Shown here one piece after another: positions 1-13,697 of a stretch of 64,000 nucleotides of DNA. Position numbers and translations under genes: made by a program. A model generated the notes under the pieces. That model made no database searches. It was not told where the DNA came from and saw only the letters and a program-made list of their open reading frames with translations. Every line of letters begins with the position of its first letter. Position 1 is the stretch's first letter. The stretch lies in NCBI RefSeq assembly GCF_029633865.1, contig NC_079230.1:33601150-33665149 (forward strand), written 5' to 3'. The stretch comes from Lampris incognitus (taxonomy: Eukaryota > Chordata > Actinopteri > Lampriformes > Lampridae).

Positions 1-690
1 CATGGTGTCATGGTCTCATGGTGTCCTGGTTCTATGGTGCCATGGTCTCATGGTGTCATGGTGCCATGGTTCCATAGATTCATTGTTTCATGGTGTCATG
101 GTTTCATGGTGTCCTGGTTCTATGGTGCCATGGTCTCATGGTGTCATGGTGCCATGGTTCCATAGGTTCATTGTTTCATGGTGTCATGGTTTCATGGTGT
201 CCTGGTTCTATGGTGCCATGGTCTCATGGTGTCATGGTGCCATGGTTCCATAGGTTCATTGTTTCATGGTGCCATGGTTTCAGGGTTTCATGGTTCCATG
301 GTGTCATGGTTCCATGGTTCCATGGTGTCATGGTGTCATGGTTCCATGGTTCCATGGTGTCATGGTTCCATGGTGTCATGGTGTCATGGTTCCATGGTTC
401 CATGGTGCCATGGTGTCATGGTTCCATGGTGCCATGGTTTCAGGGTTCCATGGTGTCATGGTGTCATGGTTCCATGGTTCCATGGTGCCATGGTGTCATG
501 GTGTCATGCTTCCATGGTTCCATGGTGTCATGGTGTCATGGTGTCATGGTTCCATGGTGCCATGGTTTCAGGGTTCCATGGTATCATGGTGTCATGGTTC
601 CATGGTTCCATGGTGCCATGGTGCCATGGTGTCATGGTTCCATGGTGCCATGGTGCCATGGTGTCATGGTTCCATGGTGTCATGGTGTCA
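1..690. repeat. 8-bp minisatellite (CATGGTNN)n with an 88-bp higher-order unit
   Basis: The stretch is built from an 8-bp unit, CATGGT followed by two variable bases (GT, TC, GC or TT). In the first ~265 bases the same 88-bp block (11 units) recurs with a fixed period: comparable ATGs sit at 2, 90 and 178. To the right the order becomes irregular. Three units make 24 bases, so several frames on both strands stay open and give Met/Val/Trp/His/Gly-rich translations; these are by-products of the repeat. The array runs off the left edge, so its full length is unknown. Confidence 0.95.
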
Positions 691-1390
691 TGGTTCCACG
701 TTAAATCAAACACTTCCATTGGTACTGCCTGTCCTATGTGTCACCTTTGCTGAACCGTACCCAAGAATCAACACAATATTGAAGAACATCTGAAAATCCT
801 GATGATTTTTCCCCAAACCCTCCACAATCCACAAGAGATCTCCACCACTGACACCACTGACAGGATGCCTCAACACAATCCTGACATCTTTGTCAAAGTC
901 CATATCATATGAGCGCCGTGGCTTTGCTCACAGCAAAGTTCAGTGTACAACATTCTGAAAGCAGTTCGGCAGAATTTATTACCCAGATTTTTGTCTTCAT
1001 ACACAAAACGTCGTGTATGTACATGTAGTGTGTTGTTAATTTGTGTTGTTTTCACATTTCTCTTCTATTTCCTGCTGCAACATCTCACGAAGAGTACTGG
1101 AGACAGACAGACCTGACTATTCATTACTCTGTTTTTATTTGTCCTTGTTTCACAGCCAGTTCCCATGATGCTCAGTGTCGTCTTTCCATAGAGAGAACTG
1201 AGTGGGTGGTAAGAAGCACATTTCCATTCACATCACTTTATGGCATGTCGGTACAACTGAGTTATTTTAAGTCTTAAAGTCAAACATATTCCAAGCACCG
1301 CTGTCAAATCAAGCACAAAAATAACACATGTTGTAAGACACAATGCATGTGTGTCACCAAGATAACACAACTCATGAGCTCACCCCTACA

Positions 1391-1392
<2 letters not shown>
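691..1392. other. Non-repetitive spacer with no recognisable gene
   Basis: Roughly 700 bases between two tandem arrays. Only short open frames are present, none with recognisable protein similarity or a convincing pair of splice sites. I see no RNA gene or transposon end here. Confidence 0.5.

Positions 1393-1463
<71 letters not shown>
1393..1463. repeat. (GT)n microsatellite
   Basis: About 35 uninterrupted GT dinucleotides, roughly 90 bases before the 15-bp satellite begins. Confidence 0.98.
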
Positions 1464-1464
<1 letters not shown>

Positions 1465-3380
1465 CCAAGTTAATTAATGATAAAACGGATGTGTGAAGGT
1501 TACATGGTAAACTCAGCAGATAACATAGTTTTACAGGCCTGTTAAAGGGCCACTCCACACATCTCACACAGAGACATCTCACACAGAGACATCTCACACA
1601 GAGACATCTTACACAGAGACATCTCACACAGAGACATCTTACACAGAGACATCTCACACAGAGACATCTCACACACAGACATCTCACACAGAGACATCTC
1701 ACACAGAGACATCTCACACACAGACATCTCACACAGAGACATCTTACACAGAGACATCTCACACAGAGACATCTCACACATCTTACGCAGAGACATCTCA
1801 CACAGAGACATCTTACGCAGAGACATCTCACACAGAGACATCTCACACAGAGACATCTTACACAGAGACATCTCACACAGAGACATCTCACACACAGACA
1901 TCTCACACAGAGACATCTTACAGAGAGACATCTCACACAGAGACATCTCACACATCTTACGCAGAGACATCTCACACAGAGACATCTCACACAGAGACAT
2001 CTTACGCAGAGACATCTTACACGGAGACATCTCACACAGAGACATCTCACACAGAGACATCTCACACAGAGACATCTTACGCAGAGACATCTCACACAGA
2101 GACATCTTACACAGAGACATCTCACACAGAGACATCTTACACAGAGACATCTCACACAGAGACATCTTACACAGAGACATCTCACACAGAGACATCTCAC
2201 ACAGAGACATCTCACACAGAGACATCTTACACAGAGACATCTTACACAGAGACATCTCACACAGAGACATCTTACACAGAGACATCTTACACAGAGACAT
2301 CTCACACATCTCACACAGAGACATCTCACACATCTCACACAGAGACATCTCACACATCTCACACAGAGACGTCTCACACAGAGACATCTCAAACAGAGAC
2401 ATCTCACACAGACACATCTCACGCAGAGACATCTTACGCAGAGACATCTCACACAGAGACATCTTACACAGAGACATCTTACACAGAGACATCTCACACA
2501 TCTTACGCAGAGACATCTCACACAGAGACATCTCACACAGAGACATCTCAAACAGAGACATCTCACACAGAGACATCTCACACAGAGACATCTTACGCAG
2601 AGACATCTTACGCAGAGACATCTTACACAGAGACATCTCACACAGAGACATCTTACAGAGACATCTCACACATCTTACGCAGAGACATCTCACACAGAGA
2701 CATCTCACACAGAGACATCTTACACAGAGACATCTCACACAGAGACATCTCACACAGAGACATCTCACACAGAGACATCTTACACAGAGACATCTTACAC
2801 AGAGACATCTCACACAGAGACATCTTACAGAGACATCTCACACATCTTACGCAGAGACATCTCACACAGAGACATCTCACACAGAGACATCTCACACAGA
2901 GACATCTCACGAAGAGACATCTTACGCAGAGACATCTCACACAGAGACATCTTACACACAGACATCTTACACAGAGACATCTCACACACAGACATCTTAC
3001 AGAGAGACATCTTAAACAGAGACATCTTACACAGAGACATCTCACACAGAGACATCTCACACACAGACATCTTACACACAGACATCTTACACAGAGACAT
3101 CTCACACACAGACATCTCACACAGAGACATCTCACAGAGAGACATCTCACACAGAGACATCTTACACATCTCACACAGAGACATCTCACACAGAGACATC
3201 TTACAGAGAGACATCTTACAGAGAGACATCTCACACAGAGACATCTCACACAGAGACATCTTACAGAGAGACATCTCACACAGAGACATCTCATACACAG
3301 ACATCTTACACAGAGACATCTTACAGAGAGACATCTCACACAGAGACATCTCACACAGAGACATCTTACACATCTCACAC

Positions 3381-6300
3381 AGAGACATCTTACAGAGAGA
3401 CATCTCACACAGAGACATCTCACACAGAGACATCTTACGCAGAGACATCTTACAGAGAGACATCTCACACAGAGACATCTCACACAGAGACATCTCACAC
3501 ACAGACATCTCACACACAGACATCTTACACACAGACATCTCACACAGAGACATCTCACACAGAGACATCTCACACAGAGACATCTCACACAGAGACATCA
3601 TACAGAGAGACATCTCACACAGAGACATCTCACACAGAGACATCTTACACAGAGACATCTTACAGAGAGACATCTCACACAGAGACATCTCACACACAGA
3701 CATCTTACACACAGACATCTTACACACAGACATCTTACACAGAGACATCTTACACAGAGACATCTCACAGAGACATCTTACAGAGACATCTTACACAGAG
3801 ACATCTCACACATCTCACACAGAGACATCTTACACATCTCACACAGAGACATCTCACACAGAGACATCTTACACAGAGACATCTTACAGAGAGACATCTC
3901 ACACAGAGACATCTCACACACAGACATCTTACACAGAGACATCTTACAGAGAGACATCTCACACATAGACATCTCACACAGAGACATCTTACACATCTCA
4001 CACAGAGACATCTTACAGAGAGACTTCTCACACAGAGACATCTCACACAGAGACATCTTACACAGAGACATCTTACAGAGAGACATCTCACACAGAGACA
4101 TCTCACACAGAGACATCTTACAGAGAGACATCTCACACAGAGACATCTTACACAGAGACATCTCACACAGAGACATCTCACACACAGACATCTTACACAG
4201 AGACATCTTACAGAGAGACATCTCACACATAGACATCTCACACAGAGACATCTTACACATCTCACACAGAGACATCTCACACACAGACATCTTACACAGA
4301 GACATCTTACAGAGAGACATCTCACACATAGACATCTCACACAGAGACATCTTACACATCTCACACAGAGACATCTTACAGAGAGACTTCTCACACAGAG
4401 ACATCTCACACAGAGACATCTTACACAGAGACATCTTACAGAGAGACATCTCACACAGAGACATCTCACACACAGACATCTTACACAGAGACATCTCACA
4501 CAGAGACATCTCACACACAGACATCTTACACACAGACATCTTACACACAGACATCTTACACAGAGACATCTCACACAGAGACATCTCACACAGAGACATC
4601 TCACAGAGAGACATCTCACACAGAGACATCTTACACATCTCACACAGAGACATCTCACACAGAGACATCTTACACAGAGACATCTTACAGAGAGACATCT
4701 CACACAGAGACATCTCACACAGAGACATCTTACAGAGAGACATCTCACACACAGACATCTTACACAGAGACATCTTACAGAGAGACATCTCACACAGAGA
4801 CATCTCACACAGAGACATCTTACACATCTCACACAGAGACATCTTACAGAGAGACATCTCACACAGAGACATCTCACACAGAGACATCTTACACAGAGAC
4901 ATCTTACAGAAAGACATCTCACACAGAGACATCTTACACAGAGACATCTTACAGAGTGACATCTCACACAGAGACATCTTACACATCTCACACAGAGACA
5001 TCTCACACAGAGACATCTTACACAGAGACATCTTACAGAGAGACATCTTACACATCTCACACAGAGACATCTTACACAGAGACATCTTACACAGAGACAT
5101 CTCACACAGAGACATCTTACACATCTCACACAGAGACATCTTACACAGAGACATCTCACACAGAGACATCTCACACATAGACATCTTACAGAGAGACATC
5201 TCACAGAGAGACATCTTACAGAGAGACATCTTACACAGAGAGACATCTCACACAGAGACATCTCACACAGAGAGACATCTTACACAGAGACATCTCACAC
5301 AGAGACATCTCACACAGAGACATCTCACACAGAGAGACATCTTACACAGAGAGACATCTCACACAGAGACATCTCACACAGAGAGACATCTTACACAGAG
5401 ACATCTCACACAGAGACATCTTACAGAGAGACATCTCACAGAGAGACATCTTACAGAGAGACATCTTACAGAGAGACATCTCACAGAGAGATATCTTACA
5501 GAGAGACATCTTACACAGAGACATCTCACACAGAGACATCTTACAGAGAGACATCTCACACAGAGAGACACCTTAGACAGAGACATCTTACACAGAGACA
5601 TCTCACACAGAGAGACATCTTACACAGAGACATCTCACACAGAGACATCTTACAGAGAGACATCTCACAGAGAGACATCTTACAGAGAGACATCTTGTAG
5701 AGAGACATCTTACAGAGAGACATCTCACACAGAGAGACATCTTACACAGAGACATCTCACAGAGAGACATCTTACAGAGAGACATCTCACAGAGAGACAT
5801 CTCACACAGAGACATCTTACAGAGAGACATCTCACACAGAGAGACACCTTAGACAGAGACATCTTACACATAGACATCTCACACAGAGAGACATCTCACA
5901 CAGAGACATCTTACAGAGAGACATCTCACACAGAGAGACACCTTAGACAGAGACATCTTACACATAGACATCTCACACAGAGAGACATCTCACACAGAGA
6001 CATCTCACACAGAGAGACATCTCACACAGAGACATCTCACACAGAGACATCTTAAACAGAGACATCATACAGAGAGACATCTCACACAGAGACTTCTCAC
6101 ACAGAGACATCTCACACAGAGACATCTCACACAGAGACATCTTACACAGAGACATCTCACACAGAGACATCTCACACAGAGACATCTTACACAGAGACAT
6201 CTTACAGAGAGACATCTCACACAGAGACATCTTACACAGAGACATCTTACAGAGAGACATCTCACACAGAGACATCTTACACAGAGACATCTCACACAGA

Positions 6301-6526
6301 GACATCTCACACAGAGACATCTTACAGAGAGACATCTCACAGAGAGACATCTTACAGAGAGACATCTTACAGAGAGACATCTCACAGAGAGACATCTTAC
6401 AGAGAGACATCTTACACAGAGAGACATCTCACACAGAGACATCTAACACAGAGAGACATCTTACACAGAGACATCTCACACAGAGACATCTTATAGAGAG
6501 ACATCTTACACAGAGACATCTTACAG
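3381..6526. repeat. Higher-order copy 1 of a 3146-bp tandem duplication
   Basis: This 3146-bp part of the 15-bp satellite recurs immediately downstream. Private variants (a TTACGC unit at 3435, a GAGTGAC unit near 4956, a CTTGTAG unit near 5693, an ATCTAACACA unit at 6441) all reappear exactly 3146 bases later. Translations of the open frames inside both copies look identical over their full length. The left boundary is placed where the two copies stop matching, near 3381. Confidence 0.9.
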
Positions 6527-9500
6527 AGAGACATCTTACAGAGAGACATCTCACACAGAGACATCTCACACAGAGACATCTTACGCAGAGACATCTTACA
6601 GAGAGACATCTCACACAGAGACATCTCACACAGAGACATCTCACACACAGACATCTCACACACAGACATCTTACACACAGACATCTCACACAGAGACATC
6701 TCACACAGAGACATCTCACACAGAGACATCTCACACAGAGACATCATACAGAGAGACATCTCACACAGAGACATCTCACACAGAGACATCTTACACAGAG
6801 ACATCTTACAGAGAGACATCTCACACAGAGACATCTCACACACAGACATCTTACACACAGACATCTTACACACAGACATCTTACACAGAGACATCTTACA
6901 CAGAGACATCTCACAGAGACATCTTACAGAGACATCTTACACAGAGACATCTCACACATCTCACACAGAGACATCTTACACATCTCACACAGAGACATCT
7001 CACACAGAGACATCTTACACAGAGACATCTTACAGAGAGACATCTCACACAGAGACATCTCACACACAGACATCTTACACAGAGACATCTTACAGAGAGA
7101 CATCTCACACATAGACATCTCACACAGAGACATCTTACACATCTCACACAGAGACATCTTACAGAGAGACTTCTCACACAGAGACATCTCACACAGAGAC
7201 ATCTTACACAGAGACATCTTACAGAGAGACATCTCACACAGAGACATCTCACACAGAGACATCTTACAGAGAGACATCTCACACAGAGACATCTTACACA
7301 GAGACATCTCACACAGAGACATCTCACACACAGACATCTTACACAGAGACATCTTACAGAGAGACATCTCACACATAGACATCTCACACAGAGACATCTT
7401 ACACATCTCACACAGAGACATCTCACACACAGACATCTTACACAGAGACATCTTACAGAGAGACATCTCACACATAGACATCTCACACAGAGACATCTTA
7501 CACATCTCACACAGAGACATCTTACAGAGAGACTTCTCACACAGAGACATCTCACACAGAGACATCTTACACAGAGACATCTTACAGAGAGACATCTCAC
7601 ACAGAGACATCTCACACACAGACATCTTACACAGAGACATCTCACACAGAGACATCTCACACACAGACATCTTACACACAGACATCTTACACACAGACAT
7701 CTTACACAGAGACATCTCACACAGAGACATCTCACACAGAGACATCTCACAGAGAGACATCTCACACAGAGACATCTTACACATCTCACACAGAGACATC
7801 TCACACAGAGACATCTTACACAGAGACATCTTACAGAGAGACATCTCACACAGAGACATCTCACACAGAGACATCTTACAGAGAGACATCTCACACACAG
7901 ACATCTTACACAGAGACATCTTACAGAGAGACATCTCACACAGAGACATCTCACACAGAGACATCTTACACATCTCACACAGAGACATCTTACAGAGAGA
8001 CATCTCACACAGAGACATCTCACACAGAGACATCTTACACAGAGACATCTTACAGAAAGACATCTCACACAGAGACATCTTACACAGAGACATCTTACAG
8101 AGTGACATCTCACACAGAGACATCTTACACATCTCACACAGAGACATCTCACACAGAGACATCTTACACAGAGACATCTTACAGAGAGACATCTTACACA
8201 TCTCACACAGAGACATCTTACACAGAGACATCTTACACAGAGACATCTCACACAGAGACATCTTACACATCTCACACAGAGACATCTTACACAGAGACAT
8301 CTCACACAGAGACATCTCACACATAGACATCTTACAGAGAGACATCTCACAGAGAGACATCTTACAGAGAGACATCTTACACAGAGAGACATCTCACACA
8401 GAGACATCTCACACAGAGAGACATCTTACACAGAGACATCTCACACAGAGACATCTCACACAGAGACATCTCACACAGAGAGACATCTTACACAGAGAGA
8501 CATCTCACACAGAGACATCTCACACAGAGAGACATCTTACACAGAGACATCTCACACAGAGACATCTTACAGAGAGACATCTCACAGAGAGACATCTTAC
8601 AGAGAGACATCTTACAGAGAGACATCTCACAGAGAGATATCTTACAGAGAGACATCTTACACAGAGACATCTCACACAGAGACATCTTACAGAGAGACAT
8701 CTCACACAGAGAGACACCTTAGACAGAGACATCTTACACAGAGACATCTCACACAGAGAGACATCTTACACAGAGACATCTCACACAGAGACATCTTACA
8801 GAGAGACATCTCACAGAGAGACATCTTACAGAGAGACATCTTGTAGAGAGACATCTTACAGAGAGACATCTCACACAGAGAGACATCTTACACAGAGACA
8901 TCTCACAGAGAGACATCTTACAGAGAGACATCTCACAGAGAGACATCTCACACAGAGACATCTTACAGAGAGACATCTCACACAGAGAGACACCTTAGAC
9001 AGAGACATCTTACACATAGACATCTCACACAGAGAGACATCTCACACAGAGACATCTTACAGAGAGACATCTCACACAGAGAGACACCTTAGACAGAGAC
9101 ATCTTACACATAGACATCTCACACAGAGAGACATCTCACACAGAGACATCTCACACAGAGAGACATCTCACACAGAGACATCTCACACAGAGACATCTTA
9201 AACAGAGACATCATACAGAGAGACATCTCACACAGAGACTTCTCACACAGAGACATCTCACACAGAGACATCTCACACAGAGACATCTTACACAGAGACA
9301 TCTCACACAGAGACATCTCACACAGAGACATCTTACACAGAGACATCTTACAGAGAGACATCTCACACAGAGACATCTTACACAGAGACATCTTACAGAG
9401 AGACATCTCACACAGAGACATCTTACACAGAGACATCTCACACAGAGACATCTCACACAGAGACATCTTACAGAGAGACATCTCACAGAGAGACATCTTA

Positions 9501-9672
9501 CAGAGAGACATCTTACAGAGAGACATCTCACAGAGAGACATCTTACAGAGAGACATCTTACACAGAGAGACATCTCACACAGAGACATCTAACACAGAGA
9601 GACATCTTACACAGAGACATCTCACACAGAGACATCTTATAGAGAGACATCTTACACAGAGACATCTTACAG
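6527..9672. repeat. Higher-order copy 2 of the 3146-bp tandem duplication
   Basis: Second, directly adjacent copy of the preceding block with the same order of 9-, 15- and 17-bp subunits and the same private variants (TTACGC at 6581, ATCTAACACA at 9587). Matching continues for only about 30 bases past the end, so there is no full third copy. The near-identity means either a very recent unequal exchange or an assembly duplication. Confidence 0.9.
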
Positions 9673-10150
9673 AGAGACATCTTACAGAGAGACATCTCAC
9701 AGAGAGACATCTTACACAGAGACCTCTTACACAGAGAGACATCTCACACAGAGACATCTTACAGAGAGACATCTTACAGAGAGACATCTCACACAGAGAC
9801 ATCTCACACAGAGACATCTTACACAGAGACATCTTACAGAGAGACATCTCACACAGAGACATCTTACACAGAGACATCTTACAGAGAGACATCTCACACA
9901 GAGACATCTTACACAGAGACATCTCACACAGAGACATCTCACACAGAGACATCTTACAGAGAGACATCTCACAGAGAGACATCTTACAGAGAGACATCTT
10001 ACAGAGAGACATCTCACAGAGAGACATCTTACAGAGAGACATCTTACACAGAGAGACATCTCACACAGAGACATCTAACACAGAGAGACATCTTACACAG
10101 AGACATCTCACACAGAGACATCTTATAGAGAGACATCTCACACAGAGACA
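9605..10150. repeat. 486-bp sub-duplication in the 15-bp satellite
   Basis: The private ATCTAACACA unit and the TTATAGAGAG unit that follows it recur at 10073 and beyond, 486 bases after their positions near 9587. Flanking units match as well, so the right end of the 3146-bp block was partly copied again. A smaller 191-bp step (a CATGATACACAGAG unit at 10495 and 10686) follows further right, and an ACATGTTACAGAG unit recurs 120 bases apart near 11136 and 11256. Confidence 0.75.
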
Positions 10151-11373
10151 TCTTACAGAGAGACATCTTACAGAGAGACATCTCACAGAGAGACATCTTA
10201 CACAGAGACCTCTTACACAGAGAGACATCTCACACAGAGACATCTCACAGAGAGACATCTTACACAGAGACCTCTTACACAGAGACATCTCACACAGAGA
10301 CATCTCACACACAGACATCTTACACACAGACATCTTACACAGAGACATCTCACACAGAGACATCTTACAGAGAGACATCTCACACAGAGACACCTTAGAC
10401 AGAGACATCTTACACAGAGAGACACCTTAGACAGAGACATCTTACACAGAGACATCTCACACAGAGAGACATCTTACAGAGAGACATGATACACAGAGAC
10501 ATCTTACAGAGAGACATCTTACAGAGAGACATCTCACACAGAGACATCTCACACAGAGACATCTTACAGAGAGACATCTCACACAGAGAGACACCTTAGA
10601 CAGAGACATCTTACACAGAGAGACACCTTAGACAGAGACATCTTACACAGAGACATCTCACACAGAGAGACATCTTACAGAGAGACATGATACACAGAGA
10701 CATCTTACAGAGAGACATCTTACAGATAGACATCTCACACAGAGACATCTCACACAGAGACATCTTACAGAGAGACATCTCATACAGAGACATCTCACAC
10801 AGAGACATCTCACACAGAGACATCTTACACAGAGACATCTTACAGAGAGACATCTCACACAGAGACATCTCACACAGAGACATCTTACAGAGAGACATCT
10901 CACACAGAGACATCTCACACAGAGACATCTTACAGAGAGACATCTCACACAGAGACATCTCACACAGAGACATCTTACAGAGAGACGTCTCACACAGAGA
11001 CATCTTACAGAGAGACATCTTACAGAGAGACATCTCACACAGAGACATCTCACACAGAGACATCTTACAGAGAGACATCTTACAGAGAGACATCTCACAC
11101 AGAGACATCTCACACAGAGACATCTTACAGAGAGACATGTTACAGAGAGACATCTCACACAGAGACATCTCACACAGAGACATCTTACAGAGAGACATCT
11201 TACAGAGAGACATCTCACACAGAGACATCTCACACAGAGACATCTTACAGAGAGACATGTTACAGAGAGACATCTCACACAGAGACATCTCACACAGAGA
11301 CATCTCACACACAGACATCTCACACAGAGACATCTCACACAGAGACATCATACAGAGAGACATGTTACAGAGA

Positions 11374-11815
11374 GACAGTGGTAAAAGCAGTTTGGCGTAA
11401 GTTAAGAGCACATGCAGAACACACAGGAAGTGTAACTGACCCCACGTATTTGGGGTCACGACACAAAGATAGAAACATGGAGAATGACAACAACAGATCT
11501 AAACAGTAATTTACTACCACCGCCTCCTCATCTCAGTTGTCGCTGTAGGGTCTGCCAGTATCTTTGTTACCATGGAAACAGTTTATAGTTTGTTGCCGTT
11601 GAGTTCACCAGTATGTTATTACCACGGAAACAGTTTATAGAGTATTCCCGCTGGGCTCGCAAGTGTCTTCGTTACCATGGAAACACAGTAAGGCAACAGG
11701 GAGAAAGAGCGGCAGGAGGGCAGACATCTGAAAAAGCTTTGGGTCTTCATCCACTTCAGGGAACCTTTGTTGTCGGTGTGTTCTGCCTCCTGTAATGCGC
11801 TACATGCTGGATATG

Positions 11816-11848
<33 letters not shown>

Positions 11849-12249
11849 CATCTGGCGACACCATCAAAACCCTGCTCCCCTTGTCTCCCCTTTCCTTGTG
11901 GACATATGTGAAGGTTGTTGTGTTGTAGTGTTGTTATTCTATGTTAAGTACAAACCAGGGCCACATTCCATGTACGTGTAAACCTACACGGCCAATAAAT
12001 ATGATTCTGATTCTGGTTCTGGTTCCGGACGTTTCTTCAGTGCTGCCAGTCACCAGTCTGTAATTTCCTGCTTGCCCTTGTGAGGAGGCTTCACAGACAT
12101 CGATAAGATGTCCCAGGCATGCAGGAACCTACTCTTAGCTTCTTTTTCCAGAACCTGCAAGAGGTCTGCGCTATCATTTCAGCATCTGACAATGGCTTCA
12201 TAGCAGACATATTTGGAAAGAGTGACTTAATGTGTGTGTTGTCTGCCAG
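11374..12249. other. Mostly non-repetitive spacer with X-box-like motifs and a LINE tail
   Basis: Holds three X-box-like motifs (separate entry), a short (GAT)n run at 11816-11848 and, near 11990-12030, a CCAATAAATATGATTCTG sequence followed by degenerate ATTCTG repeats. That ending resembles the 3' end of a fish non-LTR retrotransposon. No complete gene is visible. Confidence 0.5.
11566..11684. promoter_or_regulatory. Three RFX X-box-like motifs in ~52-bp spaced copies
   Basis: GTTACCATGGAAAC at 11566-11579, a variant ATTACCACGGAAAC at 11618-11631, and GTTACCATGGAAAC again at 11671-11684. Each resembles the imperfect palindrome bound by RFX transcription factors. The flanks (ACAGTTTATAG after the motif, GTCTTCG/TATCTTTG before it) are partly repeated too, so this is a short tandem triplication of a motif-bearing unit. 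Binding is inferred from the motif alone. Confidence 0.4.
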
Positions 12250-12345
12250 ATGCTCTGTGAGTCGTGCGACATGGAATGCTGGGAGCCCCTAGACAACGTG
12301 GAGACGTGGTGTGTCACGCGGCTTCACGCGGCACAGCAGGAAGCG
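12250..12345 (+). other. Candidate coding exon of unknown gene
   Basis: A 96-base open block (32 codons in the frame starting MLCESCDMECW) is bounded by an acceptor-like TTGTCTGCCAG on the left and a donor-like GCG/GTGAGT on the right. The peptide is rich in Cys and Trp and unlike the surrounding repeats, but I do not recognise the family and see no partner exon. The minisatellite starts directly after the donor, which would place it in the following intron. It could equally be a chance open frame. Confidence 0.25.
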
Positions 12346-12349
12346 GTGA

Positions 12350-13697
12350 GTGGAGACAGCCTGGAGCATGTGGACCACAGCGCCACAGCCTGGAGCATGT
12401 GGACCCCAGCGCCACAGCCTGGAGACAGCCTGGAGCATGTGGACCCCAGCGCCACGGCCCGGAGACAGCCTGGAGCATGTGGACCACAGCGCCACAGCCT
12501 GGAGACAGCCTGGAGCATGTGGACCACAGCGCCACAGCCTGGAGACAGCCTGGAGCATGTGGACCACAGCGCCACAGCCTGGAGCATGTGGACCACAGCA
12601 CCACAGCCTGGAGACAGCCTGGAGCATGTGGACCCCAGCGCCACGGCCCGGAGACAGCCTGGAGCATGTGGACCCCAGCGCCACAGCCTGGAGACAGCCT
12701 GGAGCATGTGGACCACAGCGCCACAGCCTGGAGCATGTGGACCACAGCACCACAGCCTGGAGACAGCCTGGAGCATGTGGACCCCAGCGCCACGGCCCGG
12801 AGACAGCCTGGAGCATGTGGACCACAGCGCCACAGCCTGGAGACAGCCTGGAGCATGTGGACCACAGCACCACAGCCTGGAGACAGCCTGGAGCATGTGG
12901 ACCACAGCGCCACAGCCTGGAGACAGCCTGGAGCATGTGGACCCCAGCGCCACAGCCTGGAGACAGCCTGGAGCATGTGGACCACAGCGCCACAGCCTGG
13001 AGACAGCCTGGAGCATGTGGACCACAGCGCCACAGCCTGGAGCATGTGGACCACAGCACCACAGCCTGGAGACAGCCTGGAGCATGTGGACCCCAGCGCC
13101 ACAGCCTGGAGACAGCCTGGAGCATGTGGACCCCAGTGCCACGGCCCGGAGACAGCCTGGAGCATGTGGACCCCAGCGCCACAGCCTGGAGACAGCCTGG
13201 AGCATGTGGACCACAGCGCCACAGCCTGGAGCATGTGGACCACAGCACCACAGCCTGGAGCATGTGGACCACAGCGCCACAGCCTGGAGACAGCCTGGAG
13301 CATGTGGACCCCAGCGCCACAGCCTGGAGACAGCCTGGAGCATGTGGACCACAGCGCCACGGCCCGGAGACAGCCTGGAGCATGTGGACCCCAGCGCCAC
13401 AGCCTGGAGACAGCCTGGAGCATGTGGACCACAGCGCCACAGCCTGGAGCATGTGGACCACAGCACCACAGCCTGGAGCATGTGGACCACAGCACCACAG
13501 CCTGGAGCATGTGGACCCCAGCGCCACAGCCTGGAGCATGTGGACCACAGCACCACAGCCTGGAGACAGCCTGGAGCATGTGGACCACAGCACCACAGCC
13601 TGGAGACAGCCTGGAGCATGTGGACCCCAGCGCCACGGCCCGGAGACAGCCTGGAGCATGTGGACCACAGCGCCACAGCCTGGAGACAGCCTGGAGG
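12350..13697. repeat. 40/29-bp minisatellite
   Basis: Tandem copies of a 40-bp unit made of GGAGACAGCCT (11 bases) plus a 29-base core beginning GGAGCATGTGGACC. In some copies the 11-base part is missing, giving 29-bp units. Variation is limited to a few sites (CCACAG/CCCCAG, GCGCC/GCACC, CACAGCCT/CACGGCCC). Neither period is divisible by three and no frame contains a stop, so open frames of over 450 codons exist in several frames on both strands. That pattern marks a stop-free repeat, not coding sequence. Confidence 0.95.

Larger units (their letters stand above)
1555..11373. repeat. Large 15-bp satellite array, consensus ACATCTCACACAGAG
   Basis: Almost 10 kb of tandem copies of a 15-bp unit. 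Variants are ACATCTTACACAGAG, ACATCTTACAGAGAG, ACATCTTACGCAGAG and ACATCTCACACACAG. Shortened 9-bp units (6 bases deleted, giving ACATCTCAC followed directly by ATCTCAC) and 17-bp units (extra GA) are mixed in and shift the frame. The 9-bp units are common before 5.2 kb and again at 6.9-8.3 kb; the 17-bp units dominate 5.2-6.5 kb and 8.4-10.7 kb. Because 15 is divisible by three and the unit has no stop in most frames, frames of up to about 500 codons appear (Cys/Val/Arg/Leu- or Met/Ser/Leu/Cys-rich). They have no promoter, splice or domain support and are not annotated as genes. Confidence 0.97.

Noticed and set aside
1304-2641. Long - strand Cys/Arg/Leu-repeat open frame, and the similar frames through 11400
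   Set aside because: These follow from a 15-bp stop-free repeat; there is no unique sequence, start context, domain or splice support. They resemble keratin-associated proteins only in composition.
1555-11373. Possible CRISPR array
   Set aside because: The unit is 15 bp with no unique spacers between repeats, there are no cas genes, and the DNA is vertebrate.
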